A stretch of 64,000 nt of DNA from Allobosea sp. 117 (GTDB taxonomy: Bacteria > Pseudomonadota > Alphaproteobacteria > Rhizobiales > Xanthobacteraceae). Below are positions 8,731 to 16,178 of the stretch, piece after piece. The notes under the pieces are model-generated. The model saw only the letters and a list, made by a program, of their open reading frames with translations, was not told the DNA's origin and did no database searches. Position 1 is the first letter of the stretch. Every line of letters starts with the position of its first letter. The stretch covers positions 682,001 to 746,000 of the forward strand of contig NZ_JNLC01000010.1 of NCBI RefSeq assembly GCF_000702305.1, given 5' to 3'. The translations under genes were made by a program, and so were the position numbers.

Positions 8731-9747
8731 CTATTCGCCCTCGTCCGCCCCGCCGGCGTCGGGCACATAGGGATCGGCCAGCGCCGCGTCGGGACGGCTG
8801 ACCTCGATCTTGCCGGAGGTCAGCGCCGCCAGCTTCTGCGGGCCGACCTTACGCAGCATGTCGCGGAAGGCGGGGTTCATGCCGCCGTCGACATAGGTCG
8901 CCAGCGCGGGCGGCATCGTCTCCGACAGGCGGATGACCGCCTCCTCGTCCCGCGCGCGCCGTTCGGCGACCAGCGCGTCGAGCTGCGGCGCCGGCGCCGC
9001 CTGAGGGCAGGGGGCCAGCGGATCGGCCGGCATGTCGGCGTCCGGTGCTCCGGTGAAGCGGTAGCGACCGCCGCAGGCGGAGACGACCGGCGGCTGCTTC
9101 GTCACCGCGAACAGGTCCGTGCCTTCCTTGAGGTTGCGCCAGAACGGCATGTTCGGGTCGTTGCGGTGGGCCGCGAGATTGCGCGGCGTCATGCGGAAGG
9201 GCAGCGACTGCACCTGGAAGCTCGGCTGGCCGCCGGCCAGCGCCTCGCGCGCCACCGCGTAGATCTCGGAGATGCCGTCATTGGTCATGGCGTAGCAGCC
9301 GGCCGAGGTGCAGGCGCCGTGCACCATCAGCGCGCTGCCGGAATAGCCGAGCGCCCGCTCGAGCTGGTTCGGATAGCCGAGATTGAACGACAGGTAGAAT
9401 TGCGAGCGCGGATTGAGCTGCGCGCGCGAGACCGAGTAGAAGCCCTCGGGCGCCTGCCGGTCGCCTTCCTGCGTCTTCGGGCCGAGCTTGCCGGACCAGC
9501 GGCACAGCGGATAGGTCTTGAGCAGCGCGTAGCGCCCGGAGCTGTTGCGCTTCCACAGCTCGAGCTCGCTCTCCTTCTTGTAGATGCGCACCATGATCGG
9601 GTCGTCCGGGCTCATGCCCTTGGCCGACATCTCCGAGACGAGCTTGGCCGGGATCGGCACCGAGCCGCGTTCGTCCACGTCGCCACCGGCGCAGCCGGCG
9701 AGCAGCGCGACCACGCCGAACAGGAGGAGGGTGCGAAGCATCTTCAT
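8731..9747 (-). CDS. Murein L,D-transpeptidase lipoprotein (YkuD fold, YafK-like)
   Basis: A 338-residue lipoprotein. The lipobox LLAG-C places the lipidated cysteine at residue 19. The YkuD catalytic motif HGACTSAGC spans 142-150, with the nucleophile C150 and H142/S147 in the expected positions. The length and the residues around the active site match the COG3034/YafK group, which cross-link peptidoglycan or modify its links to lipoprotein. The C-terminal ~100 residues are Ala/Pro-rich and family-variable. Start ATG at 9747 directly precedes the signal peptide. It stands alone between the Na/Pi and SCO1 genes. Confidence 0.88.
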   Translation of the reverse strand: MKMLRTLLLFGVVALLAGCAGGDVDERGSVPIPAKLVSEMSAKGMSPDDPIMVRIYKKESELELWKRNSSGRYALLKTYPLCRWSGKLGPKTQEGDRQAPEGFYSVSRAQLNPRSQFYLSFNLGYPNQLERALGYSGSALMVHGACTSAGCYAMTNDGISEIYAVAREALAGGQPSFQVQSLPFRMTPRNLAAHRNDPNMPFWRNLKEGTDLFAVTKQPPVVSACGGRYRFTGAPDADMPADPLAPCPQAAPAPQLDALVAERRARDEEAVIRLSETMPPALATYVDGGMNPAFRDMLRKVGPQKLAALTSGKIEVSRPDAALADPYVPDAGGADEGE

Positions 9748-9874
9748 GGCGATCCAGCCGGTCGATGGAGCCTTTGAACCGCCGTCCGGCCATGTGGACG
9801 GGCGGCGCGATCGTTCTGAGGCGGACTATGTCTCGCAATTTATGAAAAATGTCGGAGTCCCCGCTCGCGAAGGC

Positions 9875-10483
9875 TCATGGCGTCTTCACGAGGCGCCGCA
9901 GCTTGGCGAGCTGGGTCTCCACCGGCTCGTGCTGGTCGAGGGTGATGACGAACCTCCCGTCCGCACCCATCAGGAACACCACGGCCGTATGGTCCATGGT
10001 GTAGCTCTCCCCACTCGGCACCTTGCGGTAATAGGCCTTGTAGTTCCTCACCATCCGGTCGATCGCGGCGCCGTCCCCCGTCAGCGCCACGATGCGCGGG
10101 TCGAAGGAGGACATGTAGGTGGTGAGCGCCTCCGCCGTGTCGCGCTCGGGATCGACGGTGACGAACAGCACCTTGAGCCTGTCGGCATCCGGGCCGAGCG
10201 CCTGCATAAGCTGGGTCAGCCCGAACAGCGTCGTCGGGCAGACGTCCGGGCAATGGGTGAAGCCGAAGAAGACAGCATGCGGGCGCCCCGCCACATCCTT
10301 TTCGGTGAAGGTCGCGCCGCGCTGGTCGGTGAGGGTGAACGGCCCGCCGATCGCGCCCGCGTCGGTGCCGGCCGACGGCTGCCGGGGCGGTGGATCGCCA
10401 CGGAGCGCCAGCGCGACATAGGCGATGGCCGCGGCGGCGGCGGCCAGCCACAGCGCGATACGGAGGAGGCGAAGCGTCTGCAC
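9875..10483 (-). CDS. SCO1/SenC-family copper chaperone
   Basis: A 202-residue thioredoxin-fold protein anchored by an N-terminal helix (residues 7-27). Copper ligands are present: C78 and C82 in HCPDVCP, and H165 in YTMDHTAVVF. Such proteins deliver copper to the CuA site of cytochrome oxidase or reduce its cysteines, acting on the periplasmic side. The neighbouring DUF305, YVTN and CopD-fragment genes suggest a local copper theme, although no operon links them. Start ATG at 10483 immediately precedes the membrane anchor. Confidence 0.92.
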   Translation of the reverse strand: MQTLRLLRIALWLAAAAAAIAYVALALRGDPPPRQPSAGTDAGAIGGPFTLTDQRGATFTEKDVAGRPHAVFFGFTHCPDVCPTTLFGLTQLMQALGPDADRLKVLFVTVDPERDTAEALTTYMSSFDPRIVALTGDGAAIDRMVRNYKAYYRKVPSGESYTMDHTAVVFLMGADGRFVITLDQHEPVETQLAKLRRLVKTP

Positions 10484-10641
10484 GGGAGCTCTCTGCGATC
10501 AGCTCTCGTGGCTAAAGCCGATGCCCTCGCGAAGCGCAAATCACGCTCGCGCCAGATCGCGTGCAGGGTAGGCCACCCTTCGCGCGGCTTGGCAGGATCG
10601 GAAGATCGGAAATCGGCGGATCGCCCGGGTGCCGGAACGGC

Positions 10642-11175
10642 TCACCCGACGCCGGCGTAAAAGACCGAATCGCCGACGACGAAGACTTCGATCCCCGTCG
10701 CGAGCACGGACTGATCGGGAAAATGGATCGAGTAGAAGCCGGCCGCGTAGGAGACGGAGGCGTCGCTGGCCGAACGCCCCTCGAAATAGAGCGTGTCGTA
10801 GCCCTCGCCGCCGAACACGATGTCCGTGCCGGTCGAGGTCGGTGCGAAATGGAAGACGTCGTTGCCCGTGCCGCCGAACAGGGCGGTCTGGCCGGGGCCG
10901 TCATGCAGCGTGTCGGAGCCGGCGCCTCCGAACAGGAAGTCGTTGCCGGGGCCGGCCGCGAGCGTGTCGTTGCCGGCGAAGCTGAACACCAGGTTGTTGC
11001 CGCTTTCCGCGACGATGCCATCGTCATACGGGCTGCCGAAGGTCGTGTTGCCATAGGTCGCCAGCCCGCCGGTCGCTGCCGACGTGCTAGCGGGAACCCC
11101 GGTCTCGGACGTTGTCGCGGCACGGGACTCCGTGCGCTCGGGGACGCCTGCATGATTCCCGCTGAACTCACCCAT
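10642..11175 (-). CDS. Small RTX (hemolysin-type calcium-binding repeat) protein
   Basis: A 177-residue protein with several nonapeptide RTX repeats: GPGNDFLFGGAGSDTL (75-90), GGTGNDVF (101-108) and GGEGYDTLY (122-130). These would form a calcium-binding beta-roll. There is no Sec signal, as expected for type I secretion, but no ABC/MFP exporter is nearby. The ATG at 11175 is preferred over an upstream GTG at 11202 because GGGAGGTGGG lies directly before it. The first 40 residues are low-complexity Ala/Thr/Ser. No enzymatic domain is attached, so the role is unclear. Confidence 0.82.
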   Translation of the reverse strand: MGEFSGNHAGVPERTESRAATTSETGVPASTSAATGGLATYGNTTFGSPYDDGIVAESGNNLVFSFAGNDTLAAGPGNDFLFGGAGSDTLHDGPGQTALFGGTGNDVFHFAPTSTGTDIVFGGEGYDTLYFEGRSASDASVSYAAGFYSIHFPDQSVLATGIEVFVVGDSVFYAGVG

Positions 11176-11353
11176 AGGCCCACCTCCCTTCCCAATTGTC
11201 ACGTGAATCGGCGTCGCTCCGCGACGCCGCCGGCTTCGGGTTATCTATAAGAGCACGCATGAAAAGCCGTCGTGTCAAGCACGAGTGCGGCGCTCCGGTT
11301 GTGGCGCAGCATGGTACCGGTCGTGGGCTTGGTGGTTTCCCAAGCGGCCTTAT

Positions 11354-11733
11354 TCATCGCAAGACCCGCTGACCGGCGAGGCTGCCGCATCGATTCCACC
11401 GGACCAGCAGCGCATAGAGGAGACCCTTTTCGGGCGCCGAGCCGGGCAGAAGCGGCCGGATTCGGACATGGATCACCGCGAACGCCGGTCCTGCGGCGAC
11501 CTTGAAGCCGTTGGTGAAGAGCGCGCCATTGGAGTCCGGGAGGTGAAGCGCGGTCCAGATGCGATCGACGCCAAGCTCCCGCAGCACAGGCCTGGTCCAC
11601 AGCTTCACCAGGCGCTGGAGCCCCCGCGCTCGGTGACGATGCCGAATCGGTTGGCGAGACCCAGCAGGAGGAAGTTGACCGCCAGCGCGACCAGGCCCGC
11701 CAGCAGCGCTCTCGAGTAAGTGGCAAGCGCCAT
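11354..11733 (-). pseudogene. Frameshifted small membrane protein gene downstream of the anti-sigma factor
   Basis: Reading leftward from the ATG at 11733 gives 42 codons with one clear helix (YSRALLAGLVALAVNFLLLG) and then a stop at 11605. A second frame continues without stops to 11354 and contains GLQRLVKLWTRPVLREL. Joining them at the run of five C (plus strand, about 11620-11625) gives a coherent ~125-residue protein, FGIVTERG-GLQRLVKLW. One missing base explains the break. It begins nine bases after the anti-sigma stop, so it belongs to that operon. The product is not recognised. A sequencing error or programmed frameshift cannot be excluded. Confidence 0.6.
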
Positions 11734-11742
11734 CGTTCCCCC

Positions 11743-12522
11743 TCAAGCCTCGCTGCGGATCTGGCGGCGTACCTCGTCCGCCAGCGGGTGCAGCCGGTCC
11801 GGGGCCACCGCGCCGACGAGGCTGTAGCCGAGGCCGCGGTCCGCCCAGGCGAGGCCGTTGAGATCGCCCTGCGCGTGGGGCGCCATCGGTATGTCGCCAT
11901 CGCTCCGCATGGGACGCGCCAGCATGACGAGGCGGGTGCCGCGGTCGTCGTCATACATGAACAGCGCGGCGGGTCCGTGCTCGGTCGGCACCACGCGCCC
12001 GCCCATGAGCCGGTAGCCTGCAGCCGTCAGGTCCGGAATGCCGACCGGACGGCCGACGCGTTTGGTGGTCCAGGCAGCGAGCACGTCGCGGTCGCTTGCG
12101 CGGATTTCGACCGGGCGCACCAGATCGGGCGCATAGGTCGCATAGCTGGCTGCGGCCTCGCGGGCGAGCGCCTGCACGCCCTCGTAGGAGGCGGGCGCCA
12201 TCCCGCGCAGCGACCAGCCACCGATGCCGCCAGCGCAGAGGAGGAGCGCGGCCGCCGCGGCCATCGCCCAGCGCGGTGCCGGCCGCGGGCGGTGGCGCTC
12301 CGCAATCATGCGGGAAAGGTCGAGTTCCGTCGGCACCGGCTCCTCGATCACCCGGGCGAAGGCATCGCGCAACGCGTCTCGCTGCTCACTATGGAGGGCG
12401 ATGCGGCGGGCGACGTCCGGATGGGCGTCGAGATAGGCGCTCACCTCGATCCGACGATCGGGGTCGAGCGTGCCGTCGATGAGGCCGTTGAGATCGTCTT
12501 CGGTAATGGGGCGAGAGCTCAT
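11743..12522 (-). CDS. Anti-sigma factor (membrane-anchored)
   Basis: A 259-residue protein with an N-terminal cytoplasmic domain (1-80, acidic LNGLIDGTLD then ARRIALHSEQRDALRDAF), one helix at about 85-105 and a ~150-residue periplasmic domain. This is the layout of anti-ECF factors. It lacks the HxxxCxxC zinc motif, so sensing is not by the classical ZAS mechanism. Its ATG overlaps the sigma gene stop in an ATGA junction (12519-12522), so the two are translationally coupled. The periplasmic part holds SDRDVLAAWTTKRVGRPVGI, a pattern seen in anti-sigma factors for membrane-stress regulons. Confidence 0.85.
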   Translation of the reverse strand: MSSRPITEDDLNGLIDGTLDPDRRIEVSAYLDAHPDVARRIALHSEQRDALRDAFARVIEEPVPTELDLSRMIAERHRPRPAPRWAMAAAAALLLCAGGIGGWSLRGMAPASYEGVQALAREAAASYATYAPDLVRPVEIRASDRDVLAAWTTKRVGRPVGIPDLTAAGYRLMGGRVVPTEHGPAALFMYDDDRGTRLVMLARPMRSDGDIPMAPHAQGDLNGLAWADRGLGYSLVGAVAPDRLHPLADEVRRQIRSEA

Positions 12523-13049
12523 TTCACGCTCCGGAGATAAGGCGGCGAGGGGATCGCCCGCGGTTCGACGGACATCAGCCGGGCAAGGCGTTCGCGGGCA
12601 CGCGACAGGCGCGACATCACCGTGCCGATGGGTATGTCGAGCACCCGAGCCGCATCGGCATAGGAGAGTTCCTCGACGGTGACCAGCAGCAGCACGGTGC
12701 GCTGCTCGTCGGGCAGTTGCGCCAGCGCGTCGAGCAGGTCGCGGTGGCGCAACCCGTCCTCCTGCGGCGCGGCGGATGACAGCTTCGCCGCCTCGGCATC
12801 GTCGAACGTCACGTGAACCGGGCGCTGCGCCGCGCGGCGCAGCCGCGTCATGGCGAGATTGTGCAGGATGGTGAAGATCCAGGCCCGCGCGTCGTCGTTC
12901 GCACGCCGCTGGTGCCAGCGGCTGATAGCGCGCTCCAGGCAGTCCTGCACCAGATCATCCGCCGCCGCCCGCTCGCGCATCAGCGCACGGGCATAGCGCC
13001 GCAAGGCGGGGATCAGCGGCTCGATGAGGCGCACCATCTCGTGGTTCAT
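12519..13049 (-). CDS. ECF RNA polymerase sigma factor
   Basis: A 176-residue sigma-70-family protein with region 2 at about 15-75 (AADDLVQDCLERAI, then WIFTILHNLAMTRLRR) and region 4 at about 105-158 (LPDEQRTVLLLVTVEELSYADAA then IGTVMSRLSRARERL). AAGGAGA sits before the ATG at 13049; the open frame upstream is discarded. It overlaps the anti-sigma gene by four bases. The candidate regulon includes the two GGAATAA-N15-GTC promoters at 15129-15153 and 15237-15262. Confidence 0.92.
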   Translation of the reverse strand: MNHEMVRLIEPLIPALRRYARALMRERAAADDLVQDCLERAISRWHQRRANDDARAWIFTILHNLAMTRLRRAAQRPVHVTFDDAEAAKLSSAAPQEDGLRHRDLLDALAQLPDEQRTVLLLVTVEELSYADAARVLDIPIGTVMSRLSRARERLARLMSVEPRAIPSPPYLRSVK

Positions 13050-13074
13050 GGCGTCTCCTTTACGGGAGCGGCGA

Positions 13075-13107
13075 GCCTCCGCCGTGAGCTGATCTCGCGG
13101 CGGAGGC
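13075..13107 (-). terminator. 10-bp perfect hairpin between the YVTN and sigma genes
   Basis: GCCTCCGCCG and CGGCGGAGGC form a perfect 10-bp stem around a 13-base loop, 11 bases beyond the YVTN-gene stop and about 25 bases before the sigma-gene start. It lacks a T-tail. It may separate or attenuate transcription from the DUF305-YVTN operon into the sigma operon. Confidence 0.5.
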
Positions 13108-13117
13108 AAAGGCTGCG

Positions 13118-14578
13118 TCAATCCACTGTCTGGCGCTGCACGACGGTGCCGGGCTGCGACGTCGTTCCCTCGGCGATGACGAGATAGCGGCGCTGAGCCG
13201 TCACGTCACTTTGCACGATCTGGCGGATCGGTCCGGTGGCGTTGACGATAGCCGAGCCGGCCGGATTGGTCATAAAGGCCGAGAGCGGTTCCAACGCGCC
13301 CTTGCCGTCGAGCCGGTCCGACAGCGCCAGCACATAGGGCTTCTTCGGCTGAAGGCCGGTGACGGAGGCCTGCAGGACCTGGATCAGCCCCTGGTCGAAC
13401 AGCGAAATGCTGGTCGGCGCCTTGTCCGCGGCCTTGCCGTCCCCGGCGAGGCTGAGATGGGCCGCCTGCCCGGCGACGCCGAGCGGCTGCAGGTTCGAGG
13501 TGCCGTCGCCCTCCGGTACCGCACCGGGGACGTAGTTGACCGCCTGCGGCGCCTGGCCGATCGGGATGGTGGCGATCACCTTGTTGCTGAGCGTGTCGAT
13601 GGCGGCGAGCGCGTCAGCGTTCTCCAGCCCGACATAGACCCGCGCGCCGTCGCCCGACGGCCAGATGCCGTGCGGCAGCTTGCCGACGGGAATCGTCGCC
13701 ACCTGCGCGAAGTCGTCGGTGCGGAACACCTTCACCTCGTTGAGCCCGCCGACCGTTACATAGGCGAAGCTGCCCTTGGCGTTGCGGGCGAAGTTGACGT
13801 GGTTGGTGATCGGGCCGGTGTCGAGCGTCTTGATGACCTCGAAGGGCGGCTGCGCGTTGAACACCTGCGTCTTGCCGATGTCCTTCAGCGTGAACCAGAC
13901 CTGCTTGCCGTCCGGCGTTGCGGCGATGTTCGGGCAGAACGGGCTTTCCTGCTTCACATGGCCGACGATCTCGTGGTCGGCGACCGAGATCACCACCGTC
14001 TCCGGCATGAAGGAGGAGCAGACATAGCCATATTTCCCGTCGGGCGAGAAAATCTGCATGCCCGGGCCGTTCGGCACCTTGATGCGGGTCTTCTCCTCAT
14101 AGGTCGCCCCGTCAAGCACGGCGATGTAGTCCTCGCCGCGCACCGTCACCCAGATTTCCTTGCCGTCCGGCGTGAAGAACGCCTCGTGCGGCGAGCGGCC
14201 GACATAGGTGGTGTGCTTCACCTGATTGGTCGCGGTATCGATGAAGGTGACGGAGTTCGAGCCGATCGACACCACGGCGAGCGTCTTGCGGTCGGGCGAG
14301 AAGCCCATGCCGTGCACCAGCACCTGCCCCTTGTAGAGCGGGCTGAAGTTCATCGGCTGCGGGTCGCCGAGCTTGATGACGCCGACCAGCTTGTTGGTGG
14401 CGGGGTCGGTGACCGAGACGGTGTTGGAGAACTGCTCGGCGGCATAGACGCGGTCGCGGCTGCTGATGGCAATTTCCGGCGCCGAGGCGGCGAAGGGCGC
14501 TTCGCCGGCGCAGGCGGGGGCAGCGCAGGCGAGGGCGGTGCCGGCGAGCAGACCGGCCAGGATACGGTTTTTCATCAT
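13118..14578 (-). CDS. YVTN-family beta-propeller protein (YncE-like), secreted
   Basis: A 486-residue periplasmic protein with a signal peptide (cleavage near ACAG25). Residues about 30-350 hold seven WD/YVTN-type repeats, with recurring units such as DTATNQVKHTTYVGRSPHEAFF, PDGKEIWVT and LSNKVIATIPIGQAPQAV. A C-terminal ~110-residue beta domain follows. These proteins often act with redox or metal systems, but no catalytic residue is evident. It starts eight bases after the DUF305 gene stop, so the two are cotranscribed. Proximity to the sigma operon suggests membership of its regulon. Confidence 0.85.
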   Translation of the reverse strand: MMKNRILAGLLAGTALACAAPACAGEAPFAASAPEIAISSRDRVYAAEQFSNTVSVTDPATNKLVGVIKLGDPQPMNFSPLYKGQVLVHGMGFSPDRKTLAVVSIGSNSVTFIDTATNQVKHTTYVGRSPHEAFFTPDGKEIWVTVRGEDYIAVLDGATYEEKTRIKVPNGPGMQIFSPDGKYGYVCSSFMPETVVISVADHEIVGHVKQESPFCPNIAATPDGKQVWFTLKDIGKTQVFNAQPPFEVIKTLDTGPITNHVNFARNAKGSFAYVTVGGLNEVKVFRTDDFAQVATIPVGKLPHGIWPSGDGARVYVGLENADALAAIDTLSNKVIATIPIGQAPQAVNYVPGAVPEGDGTSNLQPLGVAGQAAHLSLAGDGKAADKAPTSISLFDQGLIQVLQASVTGLQPKKPYVLALSDRLDGKGALEPLSAFMTNPAGSAIVNATGPIRQIVQSDVTAQRRYLVIAEGTTSQPGTVVQRQTVD

Positions 14579-14586
14579 CAGTGGTC

Positions 14587-15087
14587 CTATTGTGCCGGCG
14601 GGGCCGGCTGCATCGCCATGGCGTCATGCGCCATTGCGGAATGGTCGTGGGCGGGGGACGGTTGAAGCGCGGCCGGCGCGACGGCATCCGGTTGCGTCGG
14701 CGCCGGTGCCGAGGGCGGCGGCGTCTGGCCAAGCGCGAGCCGCATTGCAGCGATCTCCTGCTGCTGCTCGACGACGATCTCCTGCGCGAGGCGGCGCAGT
14801 TGCGGATTGGTGCCGTAGCGCAGATAGGCGACCGCCATGTCGATCGCGCCTTGGTGATGCGGGATCATCATCGCCGTGAAATCGGCATCGATGTCACCGG
14901 TCGGCTTCACCTCCATCTCCGCCATCATCTTGTCCATGGCGGCGGTGTTCTCGGCGAGGAAGGGCGCCTCGTCGCTGGTGGCGGAGGCGGTCGTGTCGCC
15001 ATGGCCGTGGTCATGCGCCTGAGCGCCGGCGCCGGCGAGGCATGCCGCCAGCACTACCCCGACGCAGGCAAGATGTCGTTGTCGCAT
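14587..15087 (-). CDS. DUF305 domain protein, secreted
   Basis: A 166-residue exported protein. A signal peptide (1-24, cleavage near GAQA) is followed by a His-rich stretch HDHGHGD, then the helical DUF305 core with its hallmark MMIPHHQGAIDMA at 73-85. The Pro/Ala-rich tail carries a second His/Met segment (AHDHSAMAHDAMAMQP). His and Met clusters suggest copper or silver binding, as in DUF305 proteins found beside copper-resistance genes. The gene leads an operon with the YVTN protein. A GGAATAA-N15-GTC promoter lies 42-66 bases upstream of its ATG. Confidence 0.88.
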   Translation of the reverse strand: MRQRHLACVGVVLAACLAGAGAQAHDHGHGDTTASATSDEAPFLAENTAAMDKMMAEMEVKPTGDIDADFTAMMIPHHQGAIDMAVAYLRYGTNPQLRRLAQEIVVEQQQEIAAMRLALGQTPPPSAPAPTQPDAVAPAALQPSPAHDHSAMAHDAMAMQPAPPAQ

Positions 15088-15128
15088 GGGCTGTTCTCCT
15101 TCGGCGCGATGGCGCCTTCAGGAGGTTG

Positions 15129-15153
15129 GACACGCGAGGAGCCCGATTATTCC
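15129..15153 (-). promoter_or_regulatory. Candidate ECF-sigma promoter for the DUF305-YVTN operon
   Basis: On the minus strand GGAATAA (15153-15147) is followed after exactly 15 bases by GTC (15131-15129). This matches the GGAAT-type -35 and GTC-type -10 elements of many ECF promoters. The same motif with the same spacing occurs divergently at 15237-15262. Confidence 0.55.
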
Positions 15154-15236
15154 GGCGCGGCACGGATTTTTCTCCGGCGCGTCGCCGTCCCGAGATGAAA
15201 ATTCGCGATTTCGGGCCCGGTCCTGCGGAATAAACC

Positions 15237-15262
15237 GGCGGTGCGGGAGTCTGCGCTTGTGC
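15237..15262 (+). promoter_or_regulatory. Candidate ECF-sigma promoter for the SnoaL-like gene
   Basis: GGAATAA (15237-15243), 15 bases, then GTCT (15259-15262), 25 bases before the ATG at 15288. Spacing is identical to the divergent copy at 15129-15153. The likely partner is the ECF factor encoded at 12519-13049. Confidence 0.55.
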
Positions 15263-15287
15263 AGGTCACATCAGGAGACACCCGCAC

Positions 15288-15713
15288 ATGCGCCTTCCCA
15301 TCTTTGCCACCAGCCTCGCCCTCCTCGCCGCCTCCGGCTCCGCCGCCCTGGCGGGACCCGCGGAAGACCTCGCCAGGTCCCGCATCGACGCCATCGCCGG
15401 CGGCGACCTTGCCGCCGTCGCCTCCGCCTATGCCCCGGCCGCGACCCTGCATTGGGTCGGCGGCCCACTCGACGGCAGCTACAGCCAGTCCGACAAGATC
15501 AGGGAGGTCTGGTCGAAGTTCTTCGCGGCCCAGGGCACGCAAAAGGCGGCCATCGCCGCGACGACCGAGGGCGCCAATCCCAAGGGTGGCACGGTGACGG
15601 TGGACGTCACCTTCGCCGGCAAGAACACCGTCAAGGTGCGCTACGTGCTGCTCTATCGCGACGGCAAGCTCGTCGACGAGATCTGGCAGGTCAATCCGGC
15701 CGCGACGTACTGA
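15288..15713 (+). CDS. Secreted NTF2/SnoaL-like protein
   Basis: A 141-residue protein with a signal peptide (cleavage near ALAG23) and a single cone-shaped NTF2-like domain: DLARSRIDAIAGGDLAAVAS helix, YAPAATLHWVGGPLDG, and terminal strands VRYVLLYRDGKLVDEIWQV. The domain binds small ligands or acts as a structural partner; no catalytic pair is clear. AGGAG lies before the ATG. A candidate ECF promoter at 15237-15262 suggests coregulation with the divergent DUF305-YVTN operon. Confidence 0.8.
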   Translation: MRLPIFATSLALLAASGSAALAGPAEDLARSRIDAIAGGDLAAVASAYAPAATLHWVGGPLDGSYSQSDKIREVWSKFFAAQGTQKAAIAATTEGANPKGGTVTVDVTFAGKNTVKVRYVLLYRDGKLVDEIWQVNPAATY

Positions 15714-15798
15714 GCATCAATCCTGCGGGGGCGGCCGCCATACCGCCTCCGTGGGGGTGAACGATCTAGGGGCCCCGACAGGTTCTCACTTCCCATAG

Positions 15799-16098
15799 TT
15801 GGCCACGCGAGATGTCGCGCTGGTCATTATGACCGGGATCGTCAATACCATGCTCGTCTTGGGTCAATGGCCGCACGAGCCGATTTCACCTTATCAGCGC
15901 CTGCTCGACATCAAGATCGTCCTCATCTTCGCCATGACCGGCCTTGCGGTTCTCAACCGCTATGTCTTCGTGCCGCGCCTTCGCACACACCCCGACCGCG
16001 CCATCGCAAGCATCCAAACCGGGACCCTTGTCGAGGTCATTCTCGGCATCGGGGTGCTGGCATTGGTCGCCATCTTCGGTCTGATGGACCCAAACTGA
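15799..16098 (+). pseudogene. C-terminal fragment of a CopD-family copper membrane protein
   Basis: About 100 codons read as the last part of copper homeostasis protein CopD: GIVNTMLVLGQWPHEPISPYQRLLDIKIVLIFAMTGLAVLNRYVFVPRL, then a final helix. Full CopD proteins are about 300 residues with eight helices; only the last two or three remain. The only possible start is a TTG at 15799 with no ribosome-binding site, and no CopC/CopD N-terminal part lies upstream. It is therefore a relic, in a neighbourhood with other copper-linked genes. Confidence 0.65.
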
Positions 16099-16178
16099 CG
16101 CATTCGCTGCATGGACACACCCGTGGCCTCGCGAGGGCCTCGCGGGAAGCGTCAAGCTCCATGGCCTAAAAATATAGT

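Noticed and set aside
13211..14665. 484-codon plus-strand frame opposite the YVTN gene
   Set aside because: Low-complexity Arg/Asp/Gly sequence; the minus-strand beta-propeller with signal peptide is clearly the real gene.
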